From an uncultured Propionivibrio sp. (GTDB lineage: Bacteria > Pseudomonadota > Gammaproteobacteria > Burkholderiales > Rhodocyclaceae): DNA of 13,365 bases. The notes under the pieces were generated by a model. The model was not told where the DNA came from, made no database searches, and saw only the letters and a list, made by a program, of their open reading frames with translations. A program made the position numbers and the translations under genes. Shown here piece after piece: positions 5,860 through 13,023 of the stretch. The stretch is from the NCBI GenBank assembly GCA_938040985.1, contig CALHZD010000121.1, positions 1 to 13,365 on the forward strand. Direction: 5' to 3'. Positions within the stretch are counted from its first letter, which is position 1. Every line of letters begins with the position of its first letter.

Positions 5860-6643
5860 GGGCGGCCGCCTCGCGTTCCTGACGGCGGCGGCAGCCGCGC
5901 CGCAATTCGCCGCGCTGCCGCTTGGGATTCTTGACCAGCAGCAGCGACAGATAATTGACCGTTTCGCCTTTAAGCGAGGCCAAATCGCGGATGACGCGCT
6001 CTTCCGGCGAGCCGACTTTTTCGATGAAGCAACTCGTTGCCAGCAGGCCGCGCCGTTCGAGCAGTTCGATCACATCGTCGAGCAGCGGCTTGACCTTGAG
6101 CAGAATCAGCGTATCGAACTCGTCGAGCATGTGGTCGATGACGCCGATGCCGTACGCCGTCGGGATGACCGCCAGCGTTTCGTCTTCCTCGGCGAGCGGC
6201 AGGCCGGCCGTTGCGGCGGCGGCGGTGAAGGAAGAAACGCCGGGAATCGTTTCTACTGCGATCGACGGCGCCTGTTCGCGGACGACGCGGGCGAGGTGGC
6301 CGAAGGTGGCGAAGGTCGAGGCGTCCCCTTCGACGAGAAAAACGACATCGCGCCCTGTCGCCAGCAGTTCGACCGTCTGCTGCGCGGCGCGCGCCCAGGC
6401 TTTGGCCAGTGCGTCGGCGTCGCGCGTCATGGGGAAAACCAGTTCGACGGCATCGGCGGGAATGCGTAAGCCGCTGCGCTCGGCGATGGAGAGCGCATAC
6501 GAAGACTGCTCGGCTTTTTTGACCGGATACACCCAGCGCGCGCCGGATTGCAGTGCGTCCCAGGTTCGGCGGGTCATCAGTTCCGGGTCGCCCGGCCCGA
6601 GCGAAGCGCCGATGAGTTTTCCGTAGCGTATTTCTTGTGTCAT
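5852..6643 (-). CDS. cobI: Precorrin-2 / cobalt-precorrin-2 C20-methyltransferase (CobI/CbiL)
   Basis: The enzyme adds the C20 methyl group from SAM to (cobalt-)precorrin-2, the first methylation committed to corrins. The 263-residue protein has the tetrapyrrole methylase signatures SLGPGDPELMTRR (14-26), VVFLVEGDASTFATF (100-114) and IPGVSSFTAAAATAGLPLA (133-151), and a C-terminal YLSLLLVKNP. The usual GDPS tetrad reads GDAS here. After residue 240 comes a short very basic tail (NPKRQRGELRRGCRRRQ), unusual for the family. The chosen ATG begins MTQEIRYGKLIGASLGPG. The longer open frame upstream to 6829 has no family similarity. No strong Shine-Dalgarno sequence is visible. The end overlaps cbiG by 8 bp. 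Confidence 0.95.
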   Translation of the reverse strand: MTQEIRYGKLIGASLGPGDPELMTRRTWDALQSGARWVYPVKKAEQSSYALSIAERSGLRIPADAVELVFPMTRDADALAKAWARAAQQTVELLATGRDVVFLVEGDASTFATFGHLARVVREQAPSIAVETIPGVSSFTAAAATAGLPLAEEDETLAVIPTAYGIGVIDHMLDEFDTLILLKVKPLLDDVIELLERRGLLATSCFIEKVGSPEERVIRDLASLKGETVNYLSLLLVKNPKRQRGELRRGCRRRQEREAAAHA

Positions 6644-6680
6644 ACAAAAGCTTTCGGTTGAAAAAGAGTGAAGACAGGGA

Positions 6681-6941
6681 TCACCCGCTGCGGCTACCGG
6701 CTCGGCAGGGCGTGCGCTGAGCGTCCCCAGGATTGCCGGGCAGCGCCGCAGGCGGAAAAGTGGCCGCAATGACTTTCGTGCGCCCATCCGGTCGTTCCTG
6801 CCCCATCGGCAGGCCATGTTCCGGAACATGGCCCATGACTTGCGCGCCGCACGGCATCGCCGCAGCCGCCGTCTGCGGCGCGGAGGGCAGCGGCCGGCGT
6901 AGCGGCCGGTGCGGTGTTTTGAATATGCGCGGTGTCGTCAT
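6681..6941 (-). CDS. Doubtful small ORF, 86 codons
   Basis: The frame starts at an ATG overlapping the stop of the preceding gene (ATGA, 6941-6938), the junction style used throughout this operon. GGAA lies 7 nt upstream of that ATG. It ends 37 nt before cobI. The predicted product is rich in Pro, Ala and Arg and matches no family I recognise. Part of it (MGHVPEHGLPMG) is encoded by the perfect palindrome at 6812-6833. It may equally be an untranslated spacer or gene remnant. I would not assign a function. Confidence 0.25.
   Translation of the reverse strand: MTTPRIFKTPHRPLRRPLPSAPQTAAAAMPCGAQVMGHVPEHGLPMGQERPDGRTKVIAATFPPAALPGNPGDAQRTPCRAGSRSG
6812..6833. promoter_or_regulatory. Perfect 22-bp palindrome (GGCCATGTTCC half-site)
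   Basis: The 11-bp half GGCCATGTTCC is followed immediately by its exact reverse complement, with no spacer. It lies in the largest gap inside the operon, about 170 nt upstream of cobI. It could be an operator for a dimeric regulator, a hairpin in the mRNA, or a restriction-rich accident. No promoter elements are obvious beside it. Function is unknown. Confidence 0.4.
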
Positions 6942-7297
6942 GGCGCATTTCCTGCGGCGTTCCGCGTGTTGGCGCGTGCGTGCGGATTGTGCGGATCACG
7001 CAGATCGTGCTGGTCGTGTAAATGGCGCTTGCGTTCGGCCGTGTAAGCCCACCACGGCCGGGCTTCATCGCCGGCCATGAAGCGGGTGATGGCAATGAAG
7101 ACGTCGATGACGCACGGGTCGTGACGCCGGTTATCCAGTGCGCACAGCGTTTCGTAAAGCGCATAGGGGTCGCGTCCAAGCAAATCTTCCGGCGTGCGGA
7201 TGCCCAGACGCAGCAGGTCGGCTGCGCCGGCCGGGCCAATGTTGGGCAAATCGGTGAGCTGTTGCAGGCGGGCGCGATCAACTTTTGCGGGATGCAC
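6938..7297 (-). CDS. Helix-hairpin-helix protein, Cdd1 / 'pathogenicity locus' family
   Basis: The product is a 119-residue protein starting at a GTG 2 nt after the cbiE/T stop; AGG lies 6 nt upstream of that GTG. Residues 1-92 match what I know of the Cdd1 family: MHPAKVDRARLQQLTDLPNI, then the helix-hairpin-helix IGPAGAADLLRLGI (20-33), TPEDLLGRDPYALYETLC (35-52), DPCVIDVF (60-67) and PWWAYTAERKR (81-91). The HhH motif suggests nucleic-acid binding, but the family's function is not established. Residues 92-106 form an extra His/Asp-rich tail (HLHDQHDLRDPHNPH), coded by short near-repeats. Its place between cbiE/T and cobI means it is co-transcribed under B12 control. A longer frame to 7408 overlaps cbiE/T and looks like shadow sequence. 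Confidence 0.82.
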   Translation of the reverse strand: MHPAKVDRARLQQLTDLPNIGPAGAADLLRLGIRTPEDLLGRDPYALYETLCALDNRRHDPCVIDVFIAITRFMAGDEARPWWAYTAERKRHLHDQHDLRDPHNPHARANTRNAAGNAP

Positions 7298-7299
7298 GT

Positions 7300-8619
7300 T
7301 CAGCCTGCCTTCCGCGCGGTGACGATCCACACCGGGTTCTGCGCCGCCATGCGCTGCATATCGAGAATCGGCTGGCTGCGGCTGGCTTGCAGCTGCACGA
7401 CATCCCACTGGATGCGCTGCCTGCTCTGCCGTTCTGCGTTGTCTTCCTGCGCGCCGGCCTGCTTCAGCGTATCAATGGCAGTGGACAGATTTTCCAGCGT
7501 CACAAAATTCATCACCAGCCGGCCGTGGGGTTTGAGGCGGGCGAGAATCAGCCGGATCAGCGCCGCCAGTTCGCCGCCCGAGCCGCCGATGAACACGGCG
7601 TCGGGATCCGGCCAGCCGGCCAGTCCGCCGGGCGCTTTGCCTTCGCTCAGGGTGTAGTTGACGAGGCGGAAACGCTGCGCGTTGGCGCGGGCATTGGCGG
7701 CATCGTCGGCATTTTTCTCGATCGCCCAGACATGGCCGAGGGGCGCCAGCCGCGCCGCTTCGATGCCCATCGAGCCGGAACCGGCGCCGATGTCCCAGAC
7801 GACGGCATCCGGCCGGAGCGCCAGTTTGGCGAGCGAGAGCGCCCGCGCTTCCTGTTTGGTAATCAGCCCTTTTTCCGGCGCGCGCTGAAGGTAATCGAGG
7901 TCATCAAGGCCGAAGGCAGGCGAGCCGGCTTCGGCCGCGCGTTCGACCAGCACGACATTGGGGTGCGGGAAAGCCATGGCAGCCGCTTTTTCCGGCGGCA
8001 ATTCATGGTAGAGGGTTTCATCCGGCAAGCCCAGCCGGCAAGCGACCGACAGCCGGGCTGCGCCGAAGCCGGCCGTCATCAGGGCGCGCGCCAGCCGAGA
8101 AGGATCGTTTTCCGGCCCGGTGAAGGCGAAAACGCGGCGGTGCAGCGCAATGGCCTGCATCAGCGGATAAAGCCCGTGCGCGGGGGGCGCGCCGAATGTC
8201 CATTCGCCGGCGTCCTTGCTGTGGCAGGAGGCGATGCGCACGTCCTGCCACGGCTTTTTCCAGCGGGCGAAGGCTTGTTGCAGGGTCGAAGGCGCGGGCA
8301 GCGTTTCGATATCGTATTTGACGTTAGACGCTTCCAGCTTGCCGATCAGCCAGGGCGCCAGGCCGTGGCAAAACGGGTCGCCAGTGGCGAGGATAACGAC
8401 GGACTGCCCTGCCGCAAGCGCGGATTGCGCCCATTCCGGCACCTGGGCCAGCGCCCCGTCCATATCGAGCAGCCGGGCATCGGCGGCGTGGGGGCGCACA
8501 AGCTCGAGCGTACGGCCCGCGCCGATGATCAGGCCGGCGCGCCGGATGCGGTCGCGCGCACGTTCGCCCAGTTCGCTCCAGCCGTCATCAAGGATACCGA
8601 CCAATGTGCATTGACTCAT
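7300..8619 (-). CDS. cobL: Precorrin-6Y C5,15-methyltransferase, CbiE-CbiT fusion (CobL type)
   Basis: The bifunctional enzyme methylates C5 and C15 of (cobalt-)precorrin-6B/7 and decarboxylates the C12 acetate side chain. The 439-residue protein joins two domains that are separate genes (cbiE and cbiT) in Salmonella. The N-terminal CbiE-like methylase runs from 1 to about 225, with LATGDPFCHGLAPWL (77-91), LPAPSTLQQAFARW (107-120) and FAFTGPENDP (164-173). The C-terminal CbiT-like domain begins near 237, with GLITKQEARALSLAKL (251-266) and the SAM-binding DIGAGSGSMGIEAARL (276-291), then FIGGSGGEL. Its start overlaps the cbiD stop by 4 bp (ATGA), and 2 nt separate it from the GTG of the Cdd1-family gene. 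Confidence 0.96.
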   Translation of the reverse strand: MSQCTLVGILDDGWSELGERARDRIRRAGLIIGAGRTLELVRPHAADARLLDMDGALAQVPEWAQSALAAGQSVVILATGDPFCHGLAPWLIGKLEASNVKYDIETLPAPSTLQQAFARWKKPWQDVRIASCHSKDAGEWTFGAPPAHGLYPLMQAIALHRRVFAFTGPENDPSRLARALMTAGFGAARLSVACRLGLPDETLYHELPPEKAAAMAFPHPNVVLVERAAEAGSPAFGLDDLDYLQRAPEKGLITKQEARALSLAKLALRPDAVVWDIGAGSGSMGIEAARLAPLGHVWAIEKNADDAANARANAQRFRLVNYTLSEGKAPGGLAGWPDPDAVFIGGSGGELAALIRLILARLKPHGRLVMNFVTLENLSTAIDTLKQAGAQEDNAERQSRQRIQWDVVQLQASRSQPILDMQRMAAQNPVWIVTARKAG

Positions 8620-9788
8620 GCCGCGTTCTCCCGGGCCTCTTTTCCTGTTTCGGATGCTTCGGGGGTTTCGTCGACGCGGCAGATGAAATGTCCTTCAAAA
8701 TCGCAGACCAAGATCGTCAGCTGATAGTTTCCGGGGTAGGAAGACTTGAGGCTGCGCAGGGCGCGCGTGCCCAGCGCACGATGAAAATCGACGGACAGGC
8801 CGAGCGCCTGCAGCCGTTCGGCGGCAAAGCGCGCCGTTTCGGCGGCGCGGATCGCTTCCACGAGATCGGGCGCGGCGCCGACTTCCTGCGCGCAGTCGGC
8901 GAGCAGATTGCGGTCGATTTCCGCCCGCCAGGCGTGCGTCACGGTCAGCCCTTGTGACATCTTGGTCAGCTTGCCGGCCATGGCGCCGACGTAAATGCGC
9001 GACATCCGCGTCTTGATGGCGGCGATGAAGGCGGCCTTGACGAAGTCGCCCATCTGCACGAAGCAGGATTCGGCAAGTTCCGGCAACTGCTGCATGGCGA
9101 ATTTTTCCGAGCGGCCGCCGGTGGTAAATACGGCGCTGGTTTGCCCCTGGCGCGCAGCGACTTCCACCGCCTGGACGACACTGGCGCGGAATGCCGCCGT
9201 CGAGTACGGGCGGACAATGCCGGTGGTGCCGAGAATCGAAATGCCGCCGAGAATGCCCAGGCGCGAATTGAGCGTTTTTTTCGCCATCTCTTCGCCGCCG
9301 AGAACGGAAATGGTGATTTCCAGCCCGTCGACGGCCAACAGATCGGCGGCGACGCTGCGCACGTTGTCGCGGATGTTGCGGCGCGGTACCGGATTGATCG
9401 CCGGGCCGCCGACTTCCAGCCCCAGCCCTTCCCGGGTGACGGTGCCGACGCCGGCGCCGCCCTTGAGTGCGATTTCGCCGGCCTGCCCCGGCAGACGGCG
9501 CACTTCCGCCGTGATGTGCGCGCCGTTGGTGGCGTCCGGATCGTCGCCCGCATCCTTGACGATGACGGCGCGCGCCGCGCCGTTCGTTACGACGCCTTCG
9601 AGTATGTCGAAATCGACATCGTGCCCATTGGGCAGGCGTGCGCATACGGACGCCGGCGTTTCCCCGCTCAGCAGGGCGAGGGTCGCCGCGCGCGCCGCAG
9701 CGGCCGAGCAGGCGCCCGTGGTAAATCCGGAGCGACTGCCGCGTTTGCGCTTGCCGTCGCCCTTGCGGATTTTGTCGCCGTCGCTCAT
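8616..9788 (-). CDS. cbiD: Cobalt-precorrin-5B C1-methyltransferase
   Basis: CbiD methylates C1 of cobalt-precorrin-5B and is diagnostic of the early-cobalt (anaerobic) pathway. It is not related to the tetrapyrrole methylase fold. The 390-residue protein has a basic N-terminus, then SRSGFTTGACSAAAARAA (18-35), which is the family signature. GGAGVGTVTREGLGL, PVPRRNIRDNV, GISILGTTGIVRPYS, AVFTTGGRSEKFA and FVKAAFIAAIKT follow. Length fits the family, and the C-terminal 50 residues are the least conserved. The ATG overlaps the cbiC stop (9788-9785), and the stop overlaps the cbiE/T start in the same way. Longer upstream frames run into cbiC and are shadows. Confidence 0.97.
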   Translation of the reverse strand: MSDGDKIRKGDGKRKRGSRSGFTTGACSAAAARAATLALLSGETPASVCARLPNGHDVDFDILEGVVTNGAARAVIVKDAGDDPDATNGAHITAEVRRLPGQAGEIALKGGAGVGTVTREGLGLEVGGPAINPVPRRNIRDNVRSVAADLLAVDGLEITISVLGGEEMAKKTLNSRLGILGGISILGTTGIVRPYSTAAFRASVVQAVEVAARQGQTSAVFTTGGRSEKFAMQQLPELAESCFVQMGDFVKAAFIAAIKTRMSRIYVGAMAGKLTKMSQGLTVTHAWRAEIDRNLLADCAQEVGAAPDLVEAIRAAETARFAAERLQALGLSVDFHRALGTRALRSLKSSYPGNYQLTILVCDFEGHFICRVDETPEASETGKEARENAA

Positions 9789-10477
9789 GCCGCCCGCTTT
9801 TGTGCGGCTTCCGCGACGGCAAGCAGGGCGTGGATGGCGGCGACGACCAGGGTCGAACCGCCTTTGCGCCCTTTGATGGTAATCCACGGTACTTCGTCGA
9901 CGTCCATCAGCGCTTCCTTCGACTCGGCGGCGGAAACGAAACCCACCGGCATGCCGATGACCAGCGCCGGGCGCGTGCCTTCTTCGCGGATCAGGCGAAT
10001 GACTTCGAGCAGCGCCGTCGGCGCGTTGCCGATGCCGACGATGGCGCCGTCGAGTTTGCCCATCCGCTGCGCCTTGCGCATGGCCTGCACGGCGCGCGTC
10101 GTGTTTTCGGCGCGCGCTGCGGCGATCACGTCTTCGTCGGAAATGGTGTGCAGCGTCGTCATGCCGAAGTGCGCCAGACGCGGGCGGGAGAGGCCGACGC
10201 AGATCATCTCGACATCGGCGACGATCGGCGTGCCGCCCTTGTTTACGGCCGCCAGGCCGGCGCGCATCGCGTCCGGATGGAAAACGGTCAGGCCGTTGAA
10301 GTCGAAGTCGGCATTGGCGTGAATCATCCGCCGCACCAGCGGCCATTGCTCGTCCGTGTAACGGTCGTGCGGGCCGGCCTCGGCGTCGATGATGGCGAAT
10401 GAGCCATGTTCGATGACGCGGCCGGCTTCGGTGAGCTGCTCGGTGATGGTGTTGGTGTGTGTCATGGTCGGGTTCAT
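9785..10477 (-). CDS. cbiC: Precorrin-8X / cobalt-precorrin-8 methylmutase
   Basis: The enzyme (CobH/CbiC) moves the methyl group from C11 to C12, producing (cobalt-)cobyrinic acid. In this 230-residue protein the key motifs are RVIEHGSFAIID (20-31), VRRMIHANADFDF (48-60) with the probable catalytic His53, PIVADVEMICVGL (84-96), VGIGNAPTALLEVI (147-160), IGMPVGFVSAAESKEAL (174-190) and WITIKGRKGGS (198-208). The ATG at 10477 follows the cbiX stop after 4 nt, and an ATG four codons later is also possible. Neither has a clear Shine-Dalgarno sequence, so translation probably depends on coupling to cbiX. The frame extending further upstream overlaps the His-rich cbiX tail and is not real. Confidence 0.96.
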   Translation of the reverse strand: MNPTMTHTNTITEQLTEAGRVIEHGSFAIIDAEAGPHDRYTDEQWPLVRRMIHANADFDFNGLTVFHPDAMRAGLAAVNKGGTPIVADVEMICVGLSRPRLAHFGMTTLHTISDEDVIAAARAENTTRAVQAMRKAQRMGKLDGAIVGIGNAPTALLEVIRLIREEGTRPALVIGMPVGFVSAAESKEALMDVDEVPWITIKGRKGGSTLVVAAIHALLAVAEAAQKRAA

Positions 10478-10481
10478 AGTT

Positions 10482-11477
10482 TTAGCTGTGATGTTGATGT
10501 GAATGGGCGTGGTGAGAAAAATGGCGGGCGTGCGCCTGATGGGCGTGATGCGCATGATGGGAAGGACGGGCATGATCGTTGTGTTCGCCGCCGCGATCCT
10601 CTTCGTCGTCCTGAAGGCGGTAGGCCCGGTAGGCGCGGTGTCGGCAGCTGTCGCATTCCAGCAGCGCGCCGACGCCCGCCATGCCGGCGCTGGTCAACTG
10701 GTCGACGAGGCGGAAAATTTCCGGTTCAAAGCCGAAATAATCGCCCAGCGCGAACGAAACCTGCGGGTATTGGCTTTGCAGGCGCGCGACCTGCGCCTTG
10801 ATGCGCTCGATCAATACGCCGGTAAATAAATACACCGGCAGGATGCAAATTTGCCGCATGCCTAGCAGCGCCTGCCGCTGTACGATAGTCTCCAGCCGCG
10901 GCCAGGTGACGCCGGTGAAGGCGAGGTCGACCAGTTCGTGATCGTTCTCCTCATATAGCCAGCGCGCCATGCGCGCCAGTTCGCCGTTGGCCTCGGCGTC
11001 GGACGAACCGCGGCCGAGCAGGACGACGCCCGTCGTTTGCGGGTCGGGCGAATCAAGCGATTTCATGAGCTGCTTCAACTGACGTTGCAGCACGGTGAAT
11101 ACGTCGCGGCACATGCCCAGATGCGGCGCGACGATGAACTCCACGTCCGGGTGGCGTTCCCGCGCATCTTCGACGGCTTCCGGCAATTCCGTCTTGACAT
11201 GCCCGGCGGCGTTGAGGATGAGCGGCAGCAGTACGACGCGGCGCGCCTGCCGCGCCGCCCGCTCCAGACCCTCCGGCACGAGCACGTCGGCATGTTCGAT
11301 GAAACAGACTTCAACCTGCCAGTCGGGATGGCGGGTGCGCCATTGCGCAACGAATTTTTCGATCTCCTGGTTGCCCGCCCGGTTGGGCGAGCCATGCCCG
11401 ACGATCAATACGATGGTGTCCTTGACCGATGGCGCACCGCCTGCTTCCGGTGCCGGATGGGTCGTTTGCTCTTCCAT
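10482..11477 (-). CDS. cbiX: Sirohydrochlorin cobaltochelatase CbiX, long form
   Basis: CbiX inserts cobalt(II) into sirohydrochlorin, committing it to B12 in the early-cobalt route. The 331-residue protein is the long, two-domain form. The N-terminal domain has IVGHGSPN (26-33) with catalytic His28 and AAGHVKTELP (90-99) with His93. The C-terminal repeat has LLGRGSSDAEAN (153-164), without the histidine, and PVYLFTGVLIERI (214-226). It ends with ECDSC (274-278), resembling the iron-sulfur-binding CxxC motif of long CbiX proteins. A histidine-rich tail follows (about 299-331), suited to holding metal. The start is chosen with GGAG 9 nt upstream; an ATG two codons earlier is also possible. Upstream is cobM, 31 nt away. 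Confidence 0.95.
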   Translation of the reverse strand: MEEQTTHPAPEAGGAPSVKDTIVLIVGHGSPNRAGNQEIEKFVAQWRTRHPDWQVEVCFIEHADVLVPEGLERAARQARRVVLLPLILNAAGHVKTELPEAVEDARERHPDVEFIVAPHLGMCRDVFTVLQRQLKQLMKSLDSPDPQTTGVVLLGRGSSDAEANGELARMARWLYEENDHELVDLAFTGVTWPRLETIVQRQALLGMRQICILPVYLFTGVLIERIKAQVARLQSQYPQVSFALGDYFGFEPEIFRLVDQLTSAGMAGVGALLECDSCRHRAYRAYRLQDDEEDRGGEHNDHARPSHHAHHAHQAHARHFSHHAHSHQHHS

Positions 11478-11508
11478 TTTCATCAACTCCTGAAGGGGGA
11501 GATGCGCT

Positions 11509-12288
11509 TTAAGCGCTTGCCTTGCGGAAACGGTGCGCAAAGCCCGGATCGTAGAGTTTGGAGCGCACCAGGGTTTCCCAGTCGGCCGCGCCCAGCGTCG
11601 GGCTGGCGACGATCATCGCCTGGCTGCCGATCTTGGCCTCCTGGCATTTGCGCTTGATGTCGGCCAGCGTGCCGCGCACGATTTTCTCCTGCCCCGGCCA
11701 GCTCGCCTTTTGCACGACGAGGATCGGCGCATCCTCACGCCAGCCGGCGGCGCGCAAGGCGGCCTGAACTTCGTGCAGCAGCGTGATCGACAGGTAAATG
11801 CACAGCGTGCAGTGGTGGCGGGCGAGCGATTCCAGATCTTCGCCTTCGGGCATCGGCGTGCGCCCCGCCACGCGCGTCAGGATCACCGTTTGCGTGACTT
11901 CCGGCAGGGTAAGCGATTCGCCGGCCGCCGCCATCGAGGCCATGGCCGAGGAAACGCCGGGAACGACCGACCATTCGATGCCCGCCGCGGTCAGCGGCCG
12001 CGTCATTTCGATCAATGCGCCGTAGAGGCCGGGATCGCCGGTTTGCAGGCGGATAACGGTGGCGTGGCGGTGCGCCTGCTCGATCAACCAGGCGACCATC
12101 GCCTCCAGCGTCATGTCTTTCGAGTCACGGATGGCGCAGCCGGGCGGCGCGTAGCGCGTCGCCGTCTGATCGACGAGCGAGCCGGCGAACAAAATCGCGC
12201 CGGCCTGTTCGATCAGGCCGCGTCCCTTGACGGTGATGAGATCGGGATCGCCGGGGCCGGCGCCGACAAACCAGATCTTACCGGCCAC
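11509..12288 (-). CDS. cobM: Precorrin-4 / cobalt-precorrin-4 C11-methyltransferase (CobM/CbiF)
   Basis: The enzyme methylates C11 of (cobalt-)precorrin-4 using SAM. The 259-residue protein carries KIWFVGAGPGDPDLITVKG (4-22), RLQTGDPGLYGAL (80-92), VVPGVSSAMASMAAAGESLT (108-127) and QTVILTRVAGRTPMPEGE (133-150), all typical of CobM/CbiF. I chose the GTG at 12288, preceded by GGGAGG about 4 nt away, because homologues start close to the KIWFVGAGPG motif. An in-frame TTG ten codons upstream is the alternative. It is the first gene after the cobalamin riboswitch, with a leader of about 390 nt between them. Confidence 0.96.
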   Translation of the reverse strand: MAGKIWFVGAGPGDPDLITVKGRGLIEQAGAILFAGSLVDQTATRYAPPGCAIRDSKDMTLEAMVAWLIEQAHRHATVIRLQTGDPGLYGALIEMTRPLTAAGIEWSVVPGVSSAMASMAAAGESLTLPEVTQTVILTRVAGRTPMPEGEDLESLARHHCTLCIYLSITLLHEVQAALRAAGWREDAPILVVQKASWPGQEKIVRGTLADIKRKCQEAKIGSQAMIVASPTLGAADWETLVRSKLYDPGFAHRFRKASA

Positions 12289-12675
12289 GGCGCCTCCCTG
12301 TGCAAAAGGTATCAGCAATGAAATTCATAGCTTGCTCAGATTGGGATTCGGAAAAAACGTTCAATCTTTTTGAAATGTGGCATGCGGCGCTACAGGCTTC
12401 GGATGCGCGCCCGCGGGCGCGCCGGCCGCGACGCTGGCGGAGGCAGGGGGCTTTGTGATGCGTATCAAGTTCTCTCCTTTCACGCAGCGCCGCAGACATG
12501 CGCGCCGGCAAACGTTAAAACACCTGGGCGGGTATCGGCAAAACCAGCACCGCTGCCAAAAGGAATGTGAAAGGGAGTCGAACCGGGGAAGTGCCGCAGG
12601 CAGTTCGGACAGATCGGAATGCCGGGCAACGAACCTTCGGAACCTCACCCCTCACCCCGAGGATTGGCGCCACAT
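12289..12675 (-). other. Long leader between riboswitch and cobM
   Basis: These 387 nt must contain the riboswitch expression platform, but I see no clear intrinsic terminator with a T run next to the aptamer. The only coding hint is a 35-codon frame, 12468-12361, that starts at TTG with AAGGAG 5 nt upstream and would give a small Ala/Pro-rich peptide. It may be a leader peptide, a gene remnant or chance. The rest shows no gene, RNA or repeat that I can support. Confidence 0.5.
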
Positions 12676-12862
12676 GGCTTCAGGCCGGTCTTCTGACTCG
12701 CCGTCTTCCTCCTCCGGCGCCTTCCCCTACGAGCGGGTCGTACAGTGGCATCGATGCCGGATTCGTCAGGCTTACAGCAGCGGGGGGCTGTGCCGGAATT
12801 CCGCAGCTGCGGGGTCACCGGCTTCCCGTTTCACCCGGCGTTGCCGCCAGGCACCTGAAACC
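12676..12862 (-). ncRNA. Cobalamin riboswitch controlling the cob operon
   Basis: The minus strand has every conserved block in order. The P1 5' strand GGTTTCAGG (12862-12854) pairs with CCTGAAGCC (12684-12676) over nine pairs with one wobble. Between them lie GGTGCC (12855-12850), AAACGGGAAGCCGGTGA (12831-12815), GCTGCTGTAAGCC (12781-12769), GCCACTG (12749-12743), GGGGAAGG (12727-12720) and the B12 box AGTCAGAAGACC (12698-12687). This is the AdoCbl-type aptamer. Binding of adenosylcobalamin should reduce expression of the operon starting with cobM. The mode of control, by terminator or by ribosome access, cannot be decided from the leader. Confidence 0.97.
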
Positions 12863-12869
12863 GGGCGCT

Positions 12870-12898
12870 ATTTTACGCCAAGGAGGGGGTATTGAGAA
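12870..12898 (-). promoter_or_regulatory. Probable sigma70 promoter of the cob operon
   Basis: On the minus strand TTCTCA (12898-12893, 4 of 6) and TAAAAT (12875-12870, 5 of 6) are 17 bp apart. The expected start is at the first bases of the riboswitch P1 stem. The left riboswitch has a promoter at the same relative position. The stretch between here and the Correia-like element (12899-13023) is very GC-rich and shows no gene that I can support. Confidence 0.6.
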
Positions 12899-13023
12899 TG
12901 CCGCGCCGGCGAGCGTCGCAAGGCGCCGCCGCTGGCAACGCCGTCACGCCCGCCGCCCTCGCAACGGTTCTGCCGAAGCGCTGCCGGAGGCCTTATGAAC
13001 AGGGCGTCTCCGGCCCCCTTTGT

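Noticed and set aside
7285..8724. 479-codon plus-strand open frame
   Set aside because: It is a mirror of cbiE/T, whose motifs are unmistakable. Long antisense frames are expected at this GC content.
12571..12600. tRNA T-arm-like string (GGTTCGACTCC on the minus strand)
   Set aside because: The flanking bases do not form a T stem or acceptor stem, and no anticodon arm is present upstream.
12361..12648. 95-codon minus-strand frame in the cobM leader
   Set aside because: The first two thirds have no ribosome site and unlikely composition. Only the last 35 codons have a plausible TTG start, and this is noted in the leader entry.
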